From Chamaecyparis obtusa (taxonomy: Eukaryota > Streptophyta > Pinopsida > Cupressales > Cupressaceae), in contig BSBK01002085.1 in assembly GCA_027943335.1 (NCBI GenBank), forward strand, positions 292,501 to 356,500: a stretch of DNA of 64,000 bases. The letters run 5' to 3'. Below are positions 47,830 to 60,460 of this stretch, piece by piece. Position 1 is the first letter of the stretch, and every line of letters begins with the position of its first letter. The notes beneath the pieces are model-generated. The model did no database searches, was not told where the DNA came from, and worked only from the letters and a program-made list of their open reading frames with translations. The translations under genes were made by a program, and so were the position numbers.

Positions 47830-47993
47830 GTATTGCTTCTTTTTGTCTTGGTTTTGGATTTGATAAGGACTTAAATCACTTGGGGGCTTGGTGTCTCCTT
47901 TTATCTTTGACCTTGATATTTTTTTTCAATGATTTAATCTACTTTATGATGAGCATGAGGTAATCTCATATTCCCACTAAAGTTGGGACTAAA
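46994..47993 (+). other. 3' untranslated internal region of element G
   Basis: Pyrimidine-rich sequence without recognised motif, including a CT microsatellite at 47797-47828. The last bases before the LTR (AAAGTTGGGACTAAA) include a short purine stretch that could act as the polypurine tract. Confidence 0.5.
47797..47828. repeat. CT microsatellite
   Basis: About 32 bases of (CT)n. Confidence 0.95.
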
Positions 47994-49259
47994 TGTGCCA
48001 TCCTAAATTGTAAGCATCTATAATTAGATGCTCAATTAGGCCTCATTTGAGTGTTATTAAGTTTTCATATCCATTATGCTCATTCTATCCCCATACCACC
48101 TATCATTATAGCATCTTCTCTGCAATCTCTATTAATGAACCCAATTTTGAGACTTTTTGTGGGGAATAGGTTAGCTAGGGTAACCTATTCCTAGAAATAG
48201 GTCAACTGGGTGACCTATTCCCTGAGTTTTGTCCCAAAATTCAATTCAGCGGTTTGTCTCAATGGTTATATGGGAAATATAAAATCATATTGGCTTTCTT
48301 CAAGTTTTGAGCTCTGACATATTGTGAGAGGTATATAAGAAACCCATCTCTCCTTATTTTGGTAACCATGATAAAGATTTCAAAACCACTCTCAGGATTT
48401 TAAGAAGCATTCAAGCATTCAAGCATTCTCAAGAAAGATTTAAATCATCTAAGACATTCTTTCAAGACAATCTTCTCCATTGTATCAAGCTTCTCTCCCT
48501 CATGAAGGCCAAGTAGAGGAGACCGTAATGAAGCAATAATATCCTTTATCCATCCACATTCCTTGATCTATTTTTCAAGGAAAGAATCAATCAAGCATAA
48601 CAACAGTAAAGATATTTGAGAAGTATTTGGAGATCTATCCATCTGTGAATGATATCCTTGATTATTATCTACACTTCAAGATCCAACAACTACATACAAC
48701 TGCATTCAATAAACTTACAAGAATCTTCATATACATTACAACCTCAAAGTTTATTTATGAAGGTATAAGCATTTACATTATAGATATTATATCTACTTTA
48801 AATTTAGAAGTTTTCCTTTCATACATATTTATTTCTATTTCAAGGTTGATTCCTCAACCAAGGTTTGACTAAGGAAAACCCCCTTCTACAGAACATTTTC
48901 CTTGTTTTATGTTTACATATTTAGGTGTTACTCGCACTATACTATATTTAGAGTGTTCAAGATCTTTTAGATAGTTTGCGAGTGAAGATAGTCAAAAGTG
49001 TAGGGAACGAGTTGGCCCAGGAAACCTAATCTTAGGAAAAGGTTGGACCAGGTAACTAAGTCCCTCCACATTTGCTTCAAATTATTTTTATAGCTCATTT
49101 ACATCCTTTCAAGCTCATTTCTAGCATTTTTATTGAGCTGTCTAATTATTATGAATCTGTGAATCCAAAAAATTATCTTTTCCTCCTTTCAAGCCCTCCA
49201 TCTTACATTACTCAATCATATCTCCTTGATCAACCATCATTTAAAAATGAAGGATATTG
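47994..49259 (+). repeat. 3' LTR of element G, cut by copia element D
   Basis: It starts TGTGCCATCCTAAATTG right after the internal region of G and matches the left G-family copy from 5514. Its last part (49175-49259) also matches the LTR remnant at 27878-27965, which supports its role as the 3' LTR. Copia element D begins at 49260, so the rest of this LTR should lie beyond the window. Confidence 0.65.
48331..48338 (+). promoter_or_regulatory. TATA box of the G 3' LTR
   Basis: GGTATATAAGAAACCCATCTC, conserved with the left copy at 5795. Confidence 0.5.
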
Positions 49260-50743
49260 TGTTGGAAACTTAAATTGAAGCAATTGTTGTATGGTCATTG
49301 ATGTCAAACCTTAACTGGTAAGACTGTTGCTATCTAAGAAAGTATTATATCTATTTGATTGTTGAGAAGGATTAGGGCAAGGGTGATAACAATAGAACCT
49401 AGAGAATGGTTGAGTTATTTGATACTTCAATGAGTACTTGATTATGTGACACAATGATAAGATAATGTATTGTTTATCTAAGTGAGAAGCAAGACTGAAC
49501 AAGTAGGCTTAACCAAGCAAAAGTGAAGAAATCTAGTTTAAGCCGAGTGATGTTAGTGTTGACCAAGCTAGTATATGTCAAGTAAATTCAATGTTGACCA
49601 AACATTAGTGTATTGTTGAGGGAGACAACATTAGTTGAGGGAAAGAGTTTCGAGTGGTGACTGAGCTATGTAGTGATGATCGAGGAGTTGAACACAGTAT
49701 TGACCGATTGTCAGTAATTTACATTTGAGGAATAATTTAGATTCCTAGCCGACATGTTTGAATTCTTGGATTATGTAAATCATGTTGACTTTATTTATTG
49801 ATTGTATGGAGCATTTAATGCACAATAAACCATTTTATTATGATTCCAATTAAGAGATTAAAGATGTTTCTAGAAGGATGGATGAAGAACATAATGTTGG
49901 AAGGATTTGATGAATTTGACCTAAACCTAAGATCTACAGAGGACATTAAGTAGAAAAAGATGGATCTACCTATCGAAGAGGTATTAAGGAAACCTAAGTG
50001 TGAGGTTGAGTAAGAGATGCTGGAGTTGTTATTGTTATTGATTGAATAAGCAGAAAGGCTGAAGGTGAAGGAGTTGATCAAAGTTGTGATTTCTTGAAGG
50101 GATTTTTGAGAAGATCAGTGATGGAAATGGAAATGGAACTCAATCAGTAAGCCAACATATATGTAAGAATTGGATCTGTTATTTGCAAAGTGAGTTGTAT
50201 GTTTTTAGATCAAATATTATTGTTACTTTCTAATCATTATATTAGTCAAAATCCTTTAATCAAGGTTGACCTAACAATCATTGTATAAATCCTTTAATCA
50301 AGGTTGCATTCTAATGGAATGTACTTAAGTCATCTAACAAGGTACACTCCTAACAGGGTGGTTGAAATCCTTTAAAAGGGTCACACCTAGCAGTGTGTTT
50401 GTAAACCTTTGACATGGTTGGCTTTTCACAGAGCTCACTTCAGAAGAGTGAATATATTAGTAGCATGTTATAAAGTGGTTTTTCCCAAATTGGGTTTCCA
50501 CTATAAATCCTGGTGTCAATACTTGTGTGAATGTTTTGTTTTGAACATTTCTATGTTTTGCAAGTTAAATATTGTTGGATAGTGGACTACATTGTTATAT
50601 GTTTCCGGTATACATTCAGTAATGACTAAGTAGTGTTGGTTATTAGATCTGAGTTGTTGAAGTGTTTAAAAGTTTAATTGATACATATGGACCTAAGAAT
50701 AATTGATTCACTCCCCCTCTCTATTGTTCTAAATCATATTAAT
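49260..50743 (+). repeat. 5' LTR of copia element D
   Basis: It begins TGTTGGAAACTTAAATTG. Near the 3' end it has the CACTCCCCCTCTCTATTG stretch common before the end of plant copia LTRs, and it ends TTAATA where TTAACA would be expected. The 3' border is set by the primer-binding site and is accurate to a few bases. Confidence 0.7.
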
Positions 50744-50745
50744 AA

Positions 50746-50764
50746 TTAGTATCATAGCTATTGG
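50746..50764 (+). promoter_or_regulatory. Primer-binding site of copia element D
   Basis: TTAGTATCATAGCTATTGG corresponds to TGGTATCAGAGCTATTGG with G-to-A-type changes. Initiator Met tRNA type. Confidence 0.75.
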
Positions 50765-50801
50765 TGCCTACAGAGAACAAGTTTAAAGGTACTTGAAGTA
50801 A

Positions 50802-51720
50802 ATGATCAAGATATATAAGGAGGTACCGAAGTTAAATAAGGAGAACTTCCTTGCATGGTAGAGTTTTATGAAACTACATCTAGCTGATATTGGTGACTCA
50901 GTGAAATATTATGTTGAACATGACTATGTTACACCTGCTGCACCTTTAACTGCCGAGGAGATGAGAGCTAAACAAGAACACAATCAAGCAATGTTGGAGA
51001 TTGCATCTGCCTTAAGCTATCCTAAATTTGAAGACATTAAAGATTACACAAATGTAAAGAAAATTTGGGACACTCTTGCAAAAATCTATGGTGGTGACAT
51101 AAATGTACTATGGGCAAAAGCTGAAAGTCTCAGAGGTAATTTTGATGAAATGAAAATGCAAGAAGGTGAGAATATTGCTCAATATTGTGGTAGGATAAAG
51201 GATGTTGTAAATGATATTAGAGGAGCTAATGGAACTATTGATGATGAGACTTTTATTGGAAAGGTACTGAGAACTTTGCATCCTATATATGCCATCAAAA
51301 TTTTAGCAATTCAAGAATCTAGATGTAACCCCGGTAATGCTCTAACACTGGAAAGTCTTGTTGGTAAGATTACTGCATTTGAGCTTTCTAGTTATGATAA
51401 CTTCACTGTCGCTAATGTTGAATCTGTATTCAAGTCACAAATGATTTTGCATAAGTCTAAGAAGGAAAAAGAAAGATGCATCAGTGAGAGTGACACTTCT
51501 AATGAAGAACTAGAGGATCTTGAAGCTCTTATGGCCAGAAGATTGAAAAGAGGAAAAGAGGAAAAGGCAAGTATAAAGGTAAACTTCCTATCATATGTTT
51601 CAAAGTTGGCCATATAGCCACAAGATGTCCTGACAGGGATGACAAGGATGAAGAAAGAGAAAGCAAGTACAAAGATAAGAGAGAAAACAAAGGTTACTGA
51701 AGGTACAAGGACTACAAGGA
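50802..51720 (+). pseudogene. Gag of copia element D
   Basis: From the ATG at 50802 the frame reads MIKIYKEVPKLNKENFLAW and then TAG (50859-50861, expected Gln). It continues with SFMKLHLADIGDSVKYYVEH and is open to 51617. Landmarks of copia gag are present: KKIWDTLAKIYGG, AESLRGNFDEMKMQEGENIA, YCGRIKDVVNDIRG and LRTLHPIYAIKILAIQE. A frameshift near 51580 leads to the zinc knuckle, which reads CFKVGHIATRCPDR. The second Cys and neighbours are missing compared with the usual CFKCGKVGHIATRCP-type sequence, so there is a small deletion. Confidence 0.85.
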
Positions 51721-51749
51721 TAAAGGTAAGAAATCCTATTACATTGTTG

Positions 51750-51943
51750 AAGAAGAAATTGACACTGATAATGATGATTTTGAAATTGAAGTAGTCTATG
51801 TTGCTATGAAAAATGAGTCTGATGAAGATGAGAAAACTACACTTGTTTCTTATGTGAGAAAAGGTGATAAATGGATTATTGATAGTGGTTTTTCACACCA
51901 CATGACTTGTGATAAACGTAAATTTGATACCCTAAATCATTAC
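51750..51943 (+). pseudogene. Protease start of copia element D, cut by C
   Basis: The frame reads FEIEVVYVAMKNESDEDEK, then GDKWIIDSGFSHHMTCDKRK. The DSG is the protease active site, with Phe after it where copia elements usually have Cys or Ala. The frame is interrupted at 51943 by the LTR of gypsy element C. Confidence 0.85.
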
Positions 51944-54900
51944 TGTTACTCAAAAATACAACATACAATACAATAAGCATAAGTAGGAAAAGGTTGCATT
52001 TGTTTGTCTAATTAACACTACCTTACATGTTTTGTTAGTTTACATGTCATTATTGTATTCATTCTAGATGTCATCATTGTACTCTAAGTATTGATTATTA
52101 TTCCAAAGCATTCCAAAATTCATAAATGATCATTAAATTGTGCATTCAAACTGAATGTGATATACAAATATCCTTTCTTGTTTCATATTTCATATCAATA
52201 AGTAGAGTACATTGTAGAATTGAAAGAAAGATTGAAGTATGGAATAGGGGTCCCATGCATTACCTTTGTATTGGTTTGTGTCAGTTGGTTGTCTCCTAGG
52301 TCTCTGCATTTAGGTCTTCATACTCCAGGTCTTCATCTGCATCTACGTCTTTAGGGTTCATTTCTGCATGAGAGAGAAAATATGGTTAGATCCTATTGGA
52401 TCTAAGCAATACATGAGAAACAAATAACATATTGTAGCAATCAAGTTTTCAATACTGCATATCAATCTAGAAAACTAAATGTAATAAGGAAATGTACACT
52501 GATACTCACTACAAGGTAGTGTTAAAGGGACTTGTTTCTGACATGAAACCTTTTACTACTTATGATCATTGTGGTGTATGTTGTCCTTTTTATTAACCAG
52601 GTATCTGAATTAAAGGGACTTAGTATGTTTTAGATTGAGAAACCTTTTTCAGATAATGCATTTCATAATAATGTTATTTGAGAGCTTAACAAATTGTTTT
52701 GCAGATAATAGTTGATTGGTTTTCACATTCAGTCATTGTCAAAGATGCAGATCAAGCTGGATTTCCATGATAAAAGTGCTACAGGAAGTGCCGATGATTG
52801 CCAAAATTCAAAGTTTAAGTTACAATTGAAGCTGCATAAATACTGGTATAACATGTCCTTGCTATTTCAAAGGTACATTTTCAAGCTATAATATGATTGT
52901 TGCTAAATACAGAAAAGAGTGCTTCAAGATTGATCCATAAAGTCATAAAATGTTTACATTTTGTTTTTTTAAATGAGTGTCATGAACCCATGTTCAAACC
53001 TCATTAAGTAGCATTTTGGTGTTTTTGAGTGTCATGAGCCCATGCTCGAACCTCATTAACAATGAACAAACATTTTCATCTTGTTGTACTTCTCATATTT
53101 TAAGTGCAGAATCAACATCGAAGAAAAATTGTTAACAGTGGACATAATGTAGGAGCTATGATGCTAAAAGCTAAGTTACAAATCAAGTGGAATTCAAGCT
53201 GTAAAGTAATAGTGAAAACAAAAAGTACAGGAAATTGCACATCTATCAGTAAAGAAATTTTAAAGTACTTATTTGTTATGGGCATAGTGACTTTTATTCC
53301 TTGATGCTTTTCAGTCATTTTTAGTTAGCTCCCAAAGTTTGTGAAGCTTATGTCTGAAGGATGTCATAATAAAATGGAATACATATGTCACATCTTTCAG
53401 TCACAAGCTCACAACTTTGATGAAATAACTAGATGAGAGTGCATGAAATGAAATGCTGATGGATTTTCATTCATCTTAGAAGGGTTTTATAGTTCCAGCT
53501 TGAACTATTTTCAAAATGGCTCAGTTTCATTGCTCTGTCAGAATGAGTTCACCAGTTCATCAAGTTCACTACCGATATTACACAGATTCATTTATGTCAG
53601 CAGAATGAAACAGTTTGAATGCTATATGCTATAATCATAGTTTATGTACAAACTGTAAAAAGCTTTTGAAATCAATTTTTAGTAACTCTTTATTTTATAC
53701 AGAGTGTTTTTATGAAGCTAATCAGAAAAGAGCAATTATCTGTTTATGTTCAAAATTCCCAGTCAAGGTATTCAGACTTCATGTTATGTTGTCATAGTCA
53801 TATGCTGAAGAAAGAGACTAAATTTAATGAAGTCATTGCTGATAGTAAATTTCAAATGTCCATGCAAGTGTGGAATGAATGGATAAATGTGCAAAGAAAG
53901 CTTCATGTTACAGCAAAGGGTATTATATGTCTACCAGTCAAAGGCTCAAACAAGGTCAAGCTGAGTTCTCAGCTGAGCCGAACTCTTAGTTGAGTCGATT
54001 TCATTTTTAGTTGAACTGAGTTCATTTTTAGTCAAGATGTGAAGTCGAGCTTCACATATAAGCACATGGGATAAGAGTAGTATTTGTTAAAAAATTCAAG
54101 AGTCCGTGAATTAATCAGAGTCATGGCTTTATATTTGAAATAAGGAAATCAACAGTCAAACAAGCTGTGACTGTTAGTAGGTCACAATGTAAAGACTCAC
54201 AGTTCTGTGCCAGTCACAAATGGTCATAGATCATATAACGTATTCACCGCTGTAAATGAAAGGTAAGCATCAGTCTTAGTTTGGCATAGCCAGATTTCCT
54301 CATACAAAGTCGTGAGTACTACTAAAAGTGGATTGAATAGTTTCAGGTTGATAAGCTTCGAACTCATAGCAACAACAAAGGAATGAAACAACAATAGAGG
54401 CCAAGAATCATAGTGTGGAGCTCGTAGAAACAAAGAGCAGTTCAATAGCATAAACAATGAATCAAATATATGGTGCAAGGTTCAAGTCACAACTTGTAAT
54501 CTACAAATGGAAATAAACTATAAAGATAACACTAGTTGCGTGACTGTTAATACAAAGCCATAGTGAAGCTCATGGCTTGCAAATAAATGAAGAGAAAACT
54601 CTTAGGAAAGCATGATTGAGTTTGTGCATGATATATACCAGTCGACTATGACATATTCATAGTCTCATATTATCAAAACAACTATCACATTTTAAAAATA
54701 CCAGTGAAAGAATATATAACAGAAAGAGAGGCCCCAACTTATGCTAAGAAATGATACAATTTCATGGTATTCATTACTAGAAAATAAATCTACAAGAGAG
54801 GGACCGAGCTCAAAGATAACTTATAGTTGGATGCCAAGTCATATTTTTTTATCGATGAGGAATATCAGTGATCATTAGTCACAGTAAGCTCGAGTTCAAC

Positions 54901-56131
54901 AAAAGGATGCAGTCACAGTCAACATGCTGAACTCCTTCACAAATTTTCAAAAAACTTTCATACAAGTTAGGGTTTCATCTTCCCTATTCTTTTGCAGGAA
55001 GAATGAGATAAGCACAACTGCTGAGAGTGAAAAATGAACATAACAATTTGGAGTCTGCAAGAAGAACGACATTCAATGCCATTAATGTAGATGTCACATT
55101 CTTGTAGAGTCTTGAAAATCACAACATGCCACATCACACTTTCATCTCATTGTTTTAAAATTGAATTGCAAGTGGATGGAACAGTCATGTCGACTTTCTC
55201 CACTTTGTATATATTTCACACTTAGAGTTTTTTTTATCTAAGTTAGGAGTTGAGAGTTAGATTATTTGATATTAGATTTTATGTAATATTAAATAAATAT
55301 TAATATTGGTTAGAAATTGTAAAAGGATAAATTCCTTATTATAAGCCAGTATTAAGGGGCACTTAGACTCGAGCTTTGATAGGCTTAATTATTGGCATGA
55401 TTTTGGCCAATTTTAGGGCATTTTTGTGGGGTTTAGATTTTCGGATTTGAGGCATAGGCAGGCTATAAAATTGATTTTTTATGATCAATTTAAGGGTTGC
55501 AGATTTTGGAGAGAGGGCATATAGTGAACTCATTGTTCCTAGGTGCTTTGTAGGCCATTTTTGTAATTGCTTTTGTCAGATTTTGGAGGAAATAAAGAAA
55601 AGATTTCAATTCATATTTGTGGAGTGTTTTGATATTGAATCTTGTCTTCATCTTTTCTAACAAGTGCTAAATTCATTTTTGTCCAAAGGAAGTGAGTAGA
55701 TTTCTGTTCCTTCTTAGGGTAATCAATTGCTTCAAGGCCTTGTGTGAGAAATGTATGTCTATTGACTATCCAAGCTATTTGTGGTAAAACCCTAATAGTA
55801 AGTTTTGTCAACCTATATGTTGAGAAGAGATTCAAAGTGTTGAGGTCTTCATTTATGAGTTAGAATTGATGTTTCATCTTTTCTGCAAAGTCTAAAATAT
55901 TTCTTGGTGTATTATCCTAATCTATTTTCAGTTATAAGTATTCTTTTCCCTTTTCCCAACAAGTTACAGATCAGGAAAGTGATATTCCATAGTTAATAGG
56001 AACTGACCTAGATTTCAGAGATTGCTCCTTATTCAGAGTCTACCCACAGCTCGAGGAGGTTTCCATTGTCAAGATAAAATTGTTGTATAGCCCTAATTCT
56101 TGAGTTAGGGTGACATTTCTAAACCTGAACA
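51944..56131 (+). repeat. 5' LTR of gypsy element C
   Basis: A 4188-bp LTR from TGTTACTCAAAAATAC to ...AACCTGAACA, similar to A and to the reverse of the B LTRs. It lacks the foldback insertion of B. Confidence 0.92.
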
Positions 56132-56136
56132 ATTTT

Positions 56137-56154
56137 TGGCATGCCCGATGGGAC
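56137..56154 (+). promoter_or_regulatory. Primer-binding site of gypsy element C
   Basis: TGGCATGCCCGATGGGAC lies five bases from the LTR end, matching the site in B. Primer tRNA not assigned. Confidence 0.55.
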
Positions 56155-56233
56155 TACGAACTGCTTCTTAGTTCTGAGTTGCTAGATCTATGGTGGTTTT
56201 AAATTTCAGTTGCAACTCTTAGTGTGGATTTTA

Positions 56234-57860
56234 ATGAGTAGAACTCCAATGAGATCAAATAAGGAGGGTTTCATGTATCAAGAATTACAGTCAGGTAGAA
56301 GGGGAGCAAGATCATCCAGAGGTGGAAGAACATAACAAGATCCAAGAGGTACTTCTTTGAATTCAGATTTTTCATCATTTGATAATCCTATTTTTGAAAA
56401 TCAAGCTACAAATTTAAAAATAAGTTGAGGTTATTATTGAAGAAATTAGTCTTCCTAAATATCTAGGTGTTCCTCATCATATCGGATCAGAATTTCCAAG
56501 TGTTGAAAATTTATCTATAGATAATTCTATTCTTGGAGCTTCTACAAGTGGTTCCGTAGCAACTCCCCAGAATCTAAAGACTTATCAAAGGAAGGTAGTT
56601 CAGTCTGCCTAGCCTTTTGTTACACCAGCTATTCAATAGCAAGCTCTTCCTAATCAAGCAATGGCTAAGAATCTACCATTTGTTACATTCAATCAAGGTA
56701 GTCCTTTGAGGATTGCAAATCATAATAATGTTCCATTGGCTGCTCTTAAAGGCTTTCCATCATTTACTGGAGAAGGACTAGTAACAACTATTGAACACAT
56801 TAGAGATGTTGCAACTCTTTGCAATGTTCATCATGTTACGAAAGAAGATGTAGCTTTGAAGCTGTTGGCTACATCACTCAAGGGTAAAGCCCTTGATTGG
56901 TTCAGAACTCTCCCGATGGACTCTATTGCTACTTGGGATGTCCTGGGCGAAAGGCTATCTAAATTTTTTGAGGAAAAATATGATAACTTGTCCCTTGTGG
57001 AACAATTAACTACAATCAAAAGAGCTCCACAAGAGGAGATGAGTGATTTTAATCTTCATTTTTAGAAGACTTGGAATCGGATCCCTATTACAATAGGACC
57101 TTCAGTTGAATATGCATTTTTATATTATTTGAAGAGTTTGAATAGCGATATCTCTATTATGATCCAATATATGGGTGGTAATTCTTTACCTCAAGCTTTT
57201 ATACTGCTATTAGGGTAGGGAATAGTCTTATCCAGGTAGGAAAGATAGCTCCTAGGCCTCCTATGCCTTTCTTTCCTAATATACAGTCTAATATGCCATT
57301 GGTAGTTCCACCATTATCTACTGTCCCATCTTATAAACCCTCAGAAATAGCTCCTACAGCTCCTCTGAATGAATTACAGACTATTAAGGACAGTCATCAA
57401 AAAATTGAAAGATTGCTGCAATCTTTTGGTAATGATTTAGTGGCCCTTAAGAGGAATCAAGCTTAGACAAACCCTACCATTCAAAATCAATTTGCTGGTT
57501 CTTCTTCTCAATATCCTAATTAGCCTAATTTTTAGGCTAGTAGGTAGTAATTTCAAGGAAATACTAATGCAAAATGCATAATTGGAATATGAGACCAAAT
57601 AGATAGTACAATCCAAAACCTCTTAATATTGTTAGGGATATTGTTCCTACTTAGAATAATATTGCTACTAACTGGAGTTTTCCATGCAATGAGCCACATG
57701 ATCAGTCTACATGTTCTAATGGAATTCTTAATCAAGCCCTTATGGTACAAAATTCAATGAATTCACATCAGAATGTGTCTGTTGAAGAGGTCCAAAATCA
57801 ATTAGACCAAAGTGCTATAGATACCAGTTGCCTAAACTTGCAAGAGGAATAATTTTGTGG
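56234..57860 (+). pseudogene. Gag of gypsy element C
   Basis: It starts MSRTPMRSNKEGFMYQELQS at 56234 and is soon broken by a TAA and frame changes. The main open piece 56661-57065 carries VTKEDVALKLLATSLKGKAL, DSIATWDVLGERLSKFFEEK and LVEQLTTIKRAPQEEM, ending at LHF-stop-KTW, a stop also present in B. The Pro-rich linker is at 57263-57466. The zinc knuckle (57676-57714) has Ser for its first Cys (SFPCNEPHDQSTC); B has the intact form. Confidence 0.85.
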
Positions 57861-58077
57861 TAATGAAGATTCATCAATTGTAGCAAATACAAGAGTGAAA
57901 AAGAGAGCTCTTGAAATAGATCAATCTACTGGTAATGTTTCTTCTCCACTAGTTTCTATTTTAAAGAATCCATCAGTTTCCACTAATAAAGATCAAATCC
58001 AAAGGAATGCTGATAAGAGTTCTCCTAGGTCATCTCATAAGGTATAGTTTACTGTTCCATTCAATATTGTTGATACA

Positions 58078-58780
58078 ATGAAAAAAACAAATGTTACTTT
58101 GTTTGCATGGGAAAATTTGTCTATTCCAGGACAAATTGAGATTTTAAAAGAAGAGTTGTCCAAGCTGGTAGTTAATTCACAACAAACAGTACATCAGTCA
58201 CCAAGTGTGGTCATGAATAATTCTGAGCCTCCTAAGGTTCAAGAAAATGTAGCAAGAGAAGAGAAAAAGCCTACTAAAGTTCAGCAGCTAGCAGTACCAG
58301 AAGTCAAGAAGGCTACAAATATTGAAAAAGTAGCAGTAACTACTGATAAGAAACTAACAAATGTACAAAAGACATCTGAAAAGGAATGTAAGAAATCTAC
58401 AAATAAAAAGCCTCCTCCTTTTTATGTCTCTTTGATTATTGGAAACAAATTAGTTCATAAGTGTATGGCTGATAGTGGTGCAACCAGTACTGTCATGCCT
58501 AAGAAAGTAGCAGATTTGTTGAATTTAAAATATGAACCTCTTGAGAAGGGTGTAGTCTAGCTTGATGGAACTTTAGTTAAGACCTTAAAAGTCATTAAAA
58601 ATGCAAGTTTGACCTTACATTCCTACCCAAATTTTTCAATACCTCAGGATATATATGTTATTGATTTACCAGCATATTTTGCCGTGTCTGTCCAGAGACA
58701 TCACAATAAAAATAAATGGCTATTTTTCATCAGATTGGTCACATTTGTAATTCAGAACTAGATATGGTACTAAGATAACC
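58078..58780 (+). pseudogene. Aspartic protease of gypsy element C
   Basis: The open piece 58078-58560 has a Lys-rich N-terminal linker with repeated (V)KK(P/A)TKVQ-like stretches. The protease follows: PPPFYVSLIIGNKLVHKCMA, then DSGATSTVMPKKVADLLNLK with the catalytic Asp at 58471-58473. A TAG follows at GVV-stop-LDG (B has CAG). The C-terminal part SYPNFSIPQDIYVIDLPAYF is read beyond it, then a frameshift. Confidence 0.87.
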
Positions 58781-58795
58781 ATAAAATCAGAATAA

Positions 58796-59641
58796 TTGGC
58801 CAAAAATCACATAGAGCATTATAATCCAAGTCCTATTAATGCAAGTTGTGTGATTATGGATCAAGATGAAATACCTAATTATTCAACTTATAATACTCAA
58901 ATTGAAGCATATCCAGATATTGTTCTAGATGAATGGGCTACTAGGAATGAACATAATGATGACATGTTTGATGCTAGTTTTGGAAATTACATGATTTTAG
59001 AATCTGATTCACTAGTGCCTAATTTGATTAAAGATCTAGAATCTGAATCTGATGTATCTAACCAGCTTTGGAATTTCTATTTTGATGGGTCAAGGAATAA
59101 GGATGGAGTTGGTGCAGGGGTTATGTTGGTATCACCTAATGGTGATAGATTTTATGCTACTTTTAAGTTTTCTTTTCCTTGTTCTAACAATGTGGTTGAA
59201 TATGAGAGTTTGATTTAGGGATTAAAGTGGGCAAGATTGAGAGGTATTAAGTGTTTGAGAGCATTTGGAGATAGTGAGCTTATTGTTAAGTAGGTGAGAG
59301 GTATCAATACTATTAAAAATGATCTGCTTAAGATGTATAGATCTAGAGTTTTTGATATTCTAGATGAATTTGATGCTTTCAACATGATTTCAATTCCTAG
59401 AAGGGAAAATCTGCATGCTGATAGGCTGGTTGGTATTGGTTCTCATATTGCAATAACAAAAAATAAAGGATTGATTTTAGACCAGTCACATATTAAGATA
59501 ATTGTTAGGCCATCCATTCTAGATAATGACACTTATTGGCAAGTTTTCAATACTGATGAATGTATCTTAAGTTTTTTGACAAAAACAAATGATTTTTTAG
59601 CTTCCAGAGGTAACAAAAACATTCAAAAAATGGAAGACTAG
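58796..59641 (+). pseudogene. Archaeal-type RNase H domain of element C, upstream of RT
   Basis: This is the same domain and place as in B. Motifs are FYFDGSRNKDGVGAGV (about 59078), NNVVEYESLI (about 59188), then TAG for Gln, then AFGDSELIVK (about 59260), another TAG for Gln, and SIPRRENLHADRLV (about 59390). All four acidic residues expected for this RNase H type (D, E, D, D) are present, so this copy shows the ancestral active site despite the two stops. Downstream is the same linker as in B. A TAG at 59639 separates it from the reverse transcriptase frame. Confidence 0.88.
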
Positions 59642-59650
59642 ATTATTCAA

Positions 59651-60460
59651 TTGAAAACCAATAAGCTTCCAAAGGGATTAGTCAGCTTGGAATCAACTTT
59701 CAACTCTGATAATCAGTTTAGGAAGGGTAAAACTAGCTTGCTGATTAAAGAAGATCATTATGAGGAAGTGGAAATTTTTAGAGACAAGTGGTTGAAGGTT
59801 GGTAAAATAAATTCTCCTAAAGAAAAAGAACTGTTTATTTATCTTTTTAGAGAATATAATGATGTTTTAGCATGGGACTATTATGATCTAAAGGGTTTTG
59901 ATCCTCAATTAACCCAACATACTATAGAATTGGAGCCTAATGCTAGGCCAATTAGACAAAGGCAAAGACCTATAAACCCCAAGTTAGAGCCATTAATGTT
60001 AAAAGAGATGAGAAAAATCCTAGATGGTGGTATTATATTTCCTATAAAGCACACTTCTTGGGTTTTTAACTTAGTTCTAAGGAAGAAGAATGTAGAGATA
60101 AGACTTTGTGTAGACTTCAGAGACCTTAATAGGGCATCTCTGAAAGATAGACACCCTCTTCCTTCCATGGAACAAAAATTACAATATGTTTCAGGTTCTG
60201 AGAGATTCTCACTCTTAGATGGATATTCTGGTTACAACCAGATTTTAGTCAAAGAATCTGATCAATTTAAAATAGCTTTTACAACTAAATGGGGTACCAT
60301 GTCTTATAAAAGAATGCCGTTTGGGTTATCAAATGCTGGAGCCACTTTTCAAAAAGAAATGGATATGGATTTCAAGAACTTAATGTATAAGTTTGTTCTA
60401 GTGTACCTAGATGATGTGACAATTTACAGTAAGGTTGCAAACTAGCACATTGATCATTTG
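59651..60460 (+). pseudogene. Reverse transcriptase of gypsy element C
   Basis: The open frame 59651-60445 includes the linker (GLVSLESTFNSDNQFRKGK), the pre-RT region (LFREYNDVLAWDYYDLKGFD) and the RT blocks IRLCVDFRDLNRASLKDRHP, FSLLDGYSGYNQILVKESDQ, FKIAFTTKWGTMSYKRMPFG and YLDDVTIYSK (60404-60433). It is the best preserved reverse transcriptase in the window. It ends at a TAG after KVAN (B has CAG). Confidence 0.92.

Larger units (their letters stand above)
49260..51943 (+). mobile_element. Ty1/copia retrotransposon D, 5' part
   Basis: An LTR (49260 to about 50743) is followed by a primer-binding site of the initiator Met tRNA type, a gag frame and the start of the protease. Gypsy element C begins at 51944, inside the protease region. 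The remainder of D would be on the far side of C, beyond the window. D itself interrupts the 3' LTR of element G. Confidence 0.82.

Noticed and set aside
47039..47874. Hydrophobic open frames that look like membrane proteins
   Set aside because: Pyrimidine-rich noncoding DNA before the G LTR gives hydrophobic translations in several frames.
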